A stretch of DNA of 64,000 bases, taken from NCBI GenBank assembly GCA_030407005.1, contig JAUDYN010000007.1, positions 1,302,001-1,366,000 of the forward strand, in the 5' to 3' direction. Source of the stretch: Desarmillaria ectypa. Taxonomy: Eukaryota > Basidiomycota > Agaricomycetes > Agaricales > Physalacriaceae. The position numbers were made by a program, and so were the translations under genes. The first letter of the stretch is position 1. Each line of letters begins with the position of its first letter. The notes below the pieces were generated by a model, which had not been told where the DNA came from, made no database searches, and worked only from the letters and a program-made list of their open reading frames with translations. Of the stretch, positions 58,090-64,000 are shown in pieces.

Positions 58090-59357
58090 CACTCTCACTT
58101 CCAGGTCCACTTCACAGACCTCTCCTCCTCAGAGGAGTTCACAATATGAGGTGAGCCCACAACAAACAACTGGGTGGAATGACCCTTCACTCCCACCCAA
58201 AAATATGCAAGGAATGTATGGGCTATGTTCAAGGACCCCCTGCCTGTATATTCCCCTCCCCAACATCCCTGTCCCTGCTCTGCAACTCCATCCCATCCCT
58301 ACTTTGGGGTCCAACACCCTGATAATTCAAGACTGGATTGAAACCACCCCTATGGCCCCTGAGGCCATAACAGAGAACATTGGCCAAGAGGAGGAATGGA
58401 GTCCTCCTCATCACTCCCCATCATCAAGCTCTCTGACAACTCTGATGGGGAACTTGACCCCATGATCCTGACCACTCTCTTCCCTCCTGACAGCCCCTTC
58501 AATGACAACAGGCCTGATTATATATGGCCCAAACTCTCCAATGTTGATTAGGACCTATTTGGCCTCTTTAGGGCTGCCACCTGGAATCTTCGATGAGTTG
58601 ACATCGAAGCATGCATGGACTGCCCTGAGGCCAGACCTGACATGGATGAGTGGCTGGCACTCAACTGAGGTGACCCCATACAGGGTCCCAACCCAGATGC
58701 CACTATTTGGGTCTGAATACATGCCAACTGGCATAGGACTCTCTTTCCCCCAGCCACCAGAGACTTGGTACTCAGGCTATGCCCTCAGATGGTAGAGGAA
58801 CAACAGGAGCTGGGTTGCTCCCTTTGACAGTTATAGTGACTGGACATCAATTGAGGGACAGAGGATGGGCACAATGCCTAACTTTGATAAATATACATAT
58901 GACACAGGTTACTATGGTGGGCTGGGATACACCCAGCCCCAATATATGAATATCTCTGACTACCCTCCTGATACTCTGGCTCAACAGCTATAACCCCTGC
59001 CTGACTCACCACCATACAGTTGGGCATGTCAACAAGGCTATCACCCCTATCAGAATGGTAGTCTTCTATTTGCAGGAGCAGGAGAAGATCCCAAAGGAAA
59101 CATCACCCCTGCAGGGCTATCATCCATGACATTAGACAAACTTTGGCAGCAGATGAAAACTATGCTGGCTAAAAAAAAGCAATGCATCAAGGAGATGTGT
59201 GAAGAGCTCACCAAGGAGGAGGCCATCCAACAAGAACTGGCAGACTATCTCCATGAGAAAGACAAGAGAAAAAAACCTGAGCATGAAAGGCTGACAGAGC
59301 CTCCTCAAGGTTATCCTATGCCCTGACTGGATCATTACTTGATCCCAAGACCACCCC
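58090..59357 (+). pseudogene. Element F gag fragment
   Basis: Parts align with E's gag: GWNDPSLPPKNMQGMYGL near 58180-58230, TLIIQDWIETTPMAPEA near 58315-58365, and the Glu/Lys-rich helix KEMCEELTKEEA near 59185-59225. The frame has stops and the ATG seen in B and E is ATA here. It ends at the insertion of G. Confidence 0.7.
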
Positions 59358-59752
59358 TGTTAAGGCCCTGTCTAGACATGTGACTTGGGATGTGAGCTTC
59401 TCTCTAGGCTGTCTTGCATTTGGACAATCACCCATTAATGAGAGGTAGGCTCAGTCTTTAGTGTAGTGCAGTAGAAGGTATATGATTTTAATTTAGTCAA
59501 AAGATAGAGTACAATGGTGAAAACTACTCTACTTATATACTGAAAGTATGGCATTATTAATAGATGAAACAGTATGGTCCATGAGGAAATAGTGTGTAAG
59601 TCAGATGGATCATGGATAAATAGGAATAAATGAGGGTGTAGATTGATAAAACTAGGGTGGTTGTTGGTGAGTGTATTGATATTGACTAGGATAAGATGTG
59701 TCATGTTATGGATTTGATGAGGTTTAGATAAGATAATGGAAAAATTGTAATA
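59358..59752 (-). repeat. Element G 3' LTR
   Basis: 395 bp. The minus-strand start TATTACAATTTTTCC matches F's TGTTACAATTTTTCC, so F and G belong to related families. Confidence 0.85.
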
Positions 59753-59767
59753 TTACCCCCTTGTTAA

Positions 59768-59786
59768 AGCAGTCATCCTGACTGCT
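59768..59786 (-). promoter_or_regulatory. Element G pre-polypurine hairpin
   Basis: 7-bp stem AGCAGTC/GACTGCT with loop ATCCT (plus strand), next to the polypurine tract. Confidence 0.45.
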
Positions 59787-62700
59787 AAGGTTCTTCTTCA
59801 GGGGTGTTGAGTTGTGATATGACTTGACCAATCCAGTACTGGTCGATTAAGTTTTTCCATACTTTTTTATCTAGGTTGATAATCCACTTTTGATATCCAT
59901 CCTTGCATTGAGCAAGGTATGTGACATCTCTATTGTCAGAATATTCGTGGTCTAGTATCTTGACCACTATTTTGTCTTTGGTTATAATTTTTGGAATGTA
60001 TAAGGTGTGGTTTATGCTAGCCTTGTATTCTTCGATCACTTCCATAGCATTCATCATTTCTGTTTCTTGGACCCAAGAGTTGTGTTCTCTGGTCCATCCC
60101 TTCTATTTGACAAGATAATCTGTGACTTCCTTAGATGGCTGTCCTCATTTAGAGCATACTCAATGAGTGCATGAGTCTAAAACTTCTTTAACTTCATACT
60201 CTTCTTGACCATCAATGAGGTCTGGAGGAGGAGGCAGCAGTTGTTGTTGGTTTGGAAATGAAGGCTCGATATATGGGGTCAACAATTTCTCATTGAATTG
60301 GGGGTGTATTTTCCAATGGGGTGGGAGTTTTAGCTTGTATGCTGCCATTCCTGATTTTTTGATGATCTTGAATGGTCCTGTTCGTTTGTCATCGAGTTTT
60401 TTCTTTGGTCATAGAAGATGAAGATTGACAGTGTCCAGCCAAACTTTATCACTGATTCGATATTCTCTAGGTGACTGTTTTCATTTGTCATATTGCACTT
60501 TCATCTGTGCTACTGCTTTTTCTAAAGCATCATGAACCTCTTTGTGAACCTTGGCCATCATTTCTGTGAATTCTACAGCTGCAGGATTGGTGAAGTTGGT
60601 CTTTTGGATAGACTCAGGAATGAGTCAGGAGTTTTGTCCATATAAGACCATGAATGGACTTATGCCAGTAGCAGAATGAACTCTGTTGTTATGAGCAAAT
60701 TCTGCAAGGGGTAGCCATGTGACTCAGTCTGTTTGTTGATGGTTGACAAAAATGCAAAGGTATTTTTCAACCTCTTGATTGACTCATTCTATCTGTCCAT
60801 CAGTCTGTGGGTGGTATGCAGTGGATGCATTTTGTGTAATGTTTAGCATCCGGTATAACTCCTTCATGAAAGAAGATACAAATTGCAGTCCTCGATCTGA
60901 GATGATCACTTGTGGCATTCCATGTTTCACATAAACATGATTTCTGAGCATAAGAGCCCATCCTTCTGTGGATAATTCTTTATTGCATGGAATAAGAATA
61001 ATGTTCTTGGAGAATCAATCCATAATAACAAGTAAGGCATCAAAGCCTTCTGATTCTGGGAGGCCAGTGATCATATCGACTGATATGTGAGTCCAAGGGG
61101 TATCTGGGATTGTGTTTGGATGAAGAGGAGCAGCCTTCGCTTGTGTGTCACTTTTTATTCTTTGGCATGTTTCACATCCTTTAATGTAAGATTCAACATC
61201 TTTTTTCATCTTTGGCCACCAGTACTCTCATAGAATGAGTTCCTTGGTTTTGGCAATACCTGAGTGTCCTGCCATGATATGGTCATGGCATTGGGCAATG
61301 ATTTCTCCATGAAGGAACAAATCTTTGAGAATATAAATTCATCCATTGATATGCTGTCTATGCATTCACACCTAGATTTTGCGATTTTGTAACAATACTA
61401 TTAAACATCTATCCTATACTAGTGATACATAGAGGACTATAGCTGAGGCTTTGAGCTGATAGTTAAAAGCAGTAAGCAACTGGTAGAGCCAGGACTTAGA
61501 TGCAACACCATTAGTGGGTTAAATCTACCAGCCAGCCAGACTAGTAACTCGAATGCTAGCAGGACTAAGTGAAATACAGCCACTAACAAATGAAGGATGC
61601 TACTAGCACACAAAAACCAGGAGCAGAGTACACAGATCTCATCAAGTTCTGTCACTAGCAGCCCAGACTGGGCATAAACACCTAAGTCAGGATAACTAGT
61701 CACATGGAAATCTTGAAACAGGACTTAGAAATAAATTAGGAATGGATTAACCTTGAGCCCAGATCCAACTATTGCAATATAGATCTCTTATGATCGATAC
61801 TAGTGGAGCCAGACTACACCCTCAATCATGATCAGATAGCTGTTACAGGCACCAATATCCGGATATTCATATAACCGCGTTACTAGGGCATGTAATTGTG
61901 CCAAGGGTGCGGAAAGACCAACTGTGGAGTCTCTAGACCAAATATTTGAAAAGAAAACAGACTGGACTGACTATTGTGTGATTATTCACCATTATTCGTG
62001 ACTAGCCAAGAAATCCTTACCAATATACTCTATACCCAGATGATATTTATAGTTCTGCCTCAGTAGTATATAAGTAGTGGGATGGGTGCTCATGCAAAGC
62101 AGACAAGCCATCCCTGCAGTTGAGCCCTCACTGGTAGTAACTGGTGTCCCCAATTAAAGGCTTTTGTGCTTAACCTTGATGAAGTGATTAATAGTTGCTA
62201 AGTCACCCATAGTATTGCATTGAATTGAAGTTCCTTAGAGTCACTGTTGTGTCCTGCAAAGGTCCAGAGTGTTTTGAAGTTAGTTCAAGCAAAGTTCTCA
62301 GAGTTATAGTATTATTCTTAGGCCAAGAGTGCCACTAGTCAGCCAAGAGTGCAACTAGTCAAGTGTTTATCACTTGTAGGAAGCAGTATAGGGCCAAGAG
62401 TGCCACCAGTCTGAAGCAGTTTCAGTCAGAACGAGCATAGTAGCTCAAACCAAGTCACTCTTATCTAATTGTGTCTTACCCACTCCACTAGTACAAGTAG
62501 TACTTTGTATAAACTCACTAGTAACAAATAAAACATCTTTTAAGACAATTGTACTTGATTATTGAAGTCTGCAGAGTGCTTCCATCATACTCGAAACCAC
62601 CCAAATTCAATATTGGTGATTAAAGTGTAGAGTAGTAAGAGGTTTAGTGTGATTGGTGTTCATTGCCATTCCCTAATTCTTTTGTCACTTGCTGTTACCA

Positions 62701-64000
62701 AGCACATCACTGTCGTACCACAATACTTCATTTTCTTGGGTAATTTCTCATTCATGATTAAGGGATTTTTCAATCCCTTGATCCTATTGTTCTCATTGTC
62801 AGGTTGCATCTCTTATATGCATAACTCGTTCTTTGGTGGTGGGTAGTATTAATGCCTGGAAATGTTCAGGGGAAAGAACAATTACATCTTCATTGTCTTC
62901 TTTTTCCTGATCATGATCATCTTGTTGACTGAGAAGATCAGCTTTTTTGTTGGTGATCCCAGCTTTGTGTTGAAGGACAAAGTGGTATTCTGCTAATTTG
63001 GTGACTCATTGAGCTTGTTGACAATTCAGTTTCTGGGGTTTTTGGAAATACTGGAGGTTTTGGTGATTGGTCCAGATTTCAATGGTCTTCTTGGCACCCA
63101 TGAGATAATGTCACCACTCTTCTAGAGCGAGCATGATGGCCAACAATTCTTTGTCATAAATCTCATAATTGCATTCAGTTACTGTCAACACTTTGGATAT
63201 GAAGGCAACAGGTCTCCATTTGCCATTCTGTTCTTGGCTTAGAACAGCGCTGATGGCTCCATCACTAGCATCTGCTTCTACTTGGAATTTTCCATTGTCC
63301 AAAGGAATTGTTAAAACTACATTCATAGTCATTAACTTCTTGAGTTGTGCAAATGCCTGTTTTTGTTCTATTCCCCATGTCCAGTCGATCTTGCCAGTCA
63401 ACTGCATGAGAGATTGTACTATTTTGGAATAGTTGCAGATGAAATTTTGATAGAAGTTTGTGAATCCTAAAAAAGATTGAACTTCTTTTTTCTTGATAAG
63501 AGTAGGCCATTCTGCAATTCTGGCAATTTTAATGGGATCCATTCTGATAGCATCTTCGCTAATAATCACTCCTAAGTATTCAGTTTCAAGTATCTTGAAT
63601 TCGCATTTTTCTGCTTTGAGGAACAATTTGTTCTCTTGGAGACATTGTAAGACTTGTCAGACAATGATTCAATGTTCTGATAGGGATTTTGTGAAGATAA
63701 GAATGTCATTGAGGTATATGGTGACTTTGCCTCCAGCAATTAAGTCCTTAAAGATGATATTCATCATCCACTGGAAAGTGGCTGGTGAGTTGGTAAGACC
63801 AAAGAACATGACTATGGGTTCAAAGAGTCCTCAATTGGTTCTAAATGTGGCTTTTTCTTCATCTCCTTCCTGGATTCGTATGTTGTTGTATTCCCAACAA
63901 ACATCTAGTTTGCTAAAGTACTTGGCTCCTTGTAACTTATTAATGAGTTCCAAGATGAGGAGAAGGGGATAATGATTTTTAATTGTCATTTTATTCAGTT
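59784..64000 (-). pseudogene. Element G pol remnant, split by solo-LTR-like repeat
   Basis: Minus-strand blocks: chromodomain near 60060-60210; C-terminal integrase with LKLPPHWKIHPQFNEKLLTPY near 60270-60340; integrase core with ISVDMITGLPES near 61060-61090; finger with GCETCQRIKSDTQ near 61145-61180; then after the inserted repeat the remaining integrase N-terminus, RNase H (63111-63250), and RT with a YLND box near 63705-63715. It continues off the window. Several TGA stops. Confidence 0.85.
61347..62709 (+). repeat. Solo-LTR-like repeat, copy 2
   Basis: 1363 bp, near-identical to copy 1, TGATATG...CACATCA. The interrupted integrase sequence of G is rejoined exactly when the repeat plus 4 bp is removed: left CCAT (61343-61346) and right CTGT (62710-62713) both derive from CCGT, the sequence kept in element E. 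This is a 4-bp target duplication whose copies each lost the CpG in a different way. Confidence 0.75.

Larger units (their letters stand above)
57388..59357 (+). mobile_element. Element F: gypsy 5' part, interrupted by G
   Basis: 5' LTR, primer-binding site, leader micro-ORF and the N-terminal two thirds of gag of a sense-strand gypsy element. At 59358 minus-strand element G is inserted in gag, so the rest of F should lie beyond the right edge. F represents a third LTR family (395 bp) beside those of B and E. Stops in gag show decay. Confidence 0.85.
59358..64000 (-). mobile_element. Element G: gypsy chromovirus, 3' part, runs off the window
   Basis: Starts with its 3' LTR (59358-59752, 395 bp; plus strand TGTTAAGG...TTGTAATA), the polypurine tract at 59753-59765 and the hairpin, then pol in reverse through RT at the right edge. 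A 1363-bp solo-LTR-like repeat (61347-62709) splits its integrase/RNase H region. It is inserted in the gag of F. The left target duplication would be ACCCC (59353-59357); the right one is outside. Confidence 0.9.

Noticed and set aside
1..64000. CRISPR arrays, bacterial operons, ribosomal RNA or complete tRNA genes
   Set aside because: Looked for and not seen; short introns and retrotransposons show a fungal nuclear sequence.

Overview
This window looks like repeat-rich nuclear DNA of a filamentous fungus, most likely an agaricomycete (mushroom-forming basidiomycete). The host genes are cut by many introns of about 45-60 bp, encode fungal Zn2Cys6 clusters and a phosphoketolase/acetate kinase pair, and sit between decayed Ty3/gypsy chromoviruses. 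No species is claimed. All splice models were made by eye from splice sites, reading phase and family conservation.

Layout. 1-35.5 kb is a nested pile of Ty3/gypsy elements. T1 (1-4877, minus, cut by the window edge) ends at a 1.35-kb TG...CA repeat that looks like a solo LTR (4878-6226). Element A (plus, from 6227) has its 3' LTR split by the full-length element B (11714-19844, target duplication TACAC). Minus-strand fragments C (19959-23253) and D (23254-26965) follow. D's LTR is split by the full-length element E (26966-35501, target duplication TGTTC). 35.5-37.2 kb is AT-rich and unassigned.

37.2-56.3 kb is a gene island with more balanced base composition. It holds a broken nuclease-like/kinase fusion gene (minus), a 5'-truncated LINE remnant, two same-strand GH16 beta-glucanase genes with identical internal exon structure, a 345-residue protein with five tandem Zn2Cys6 clusters, an unrecognised coding stretch, a 333-bp foldback element, and acetate kinase (minus) facing phosphoketolase (plus) across 225 bp. 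The last two encode consecutive steps: sugar phosphate to acetyl phosphate, then acetate plus ATP.

57.4-64 kb is again gypsy DNA. Element F (plus) is interrupted in gag by element G (minus, runs off the window), which itself carries a second copy of the 1.36-kb solo-LTR-like repeat (61347-62709).

The gypsy elements share features that plain gag-pol annotation would miss: (i) a short membrane-segment ORF just after the LTR, overlapping the start of gag in a constant relative frame; (ii) a primer-binding site that matches the element's own LTR about 33-35 nt after its TATA box, with a different sequence in each family (self-priming, Tf1/sushi style); (iii) a covarying hairpin at the gag stop, where pol continues in the -1 frame; (iv) an invariant hairpin between the pol stop and the polypurine tract. 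Decay is dominated by transitions, many at CpG, with CGA codons turned into TGA stops.
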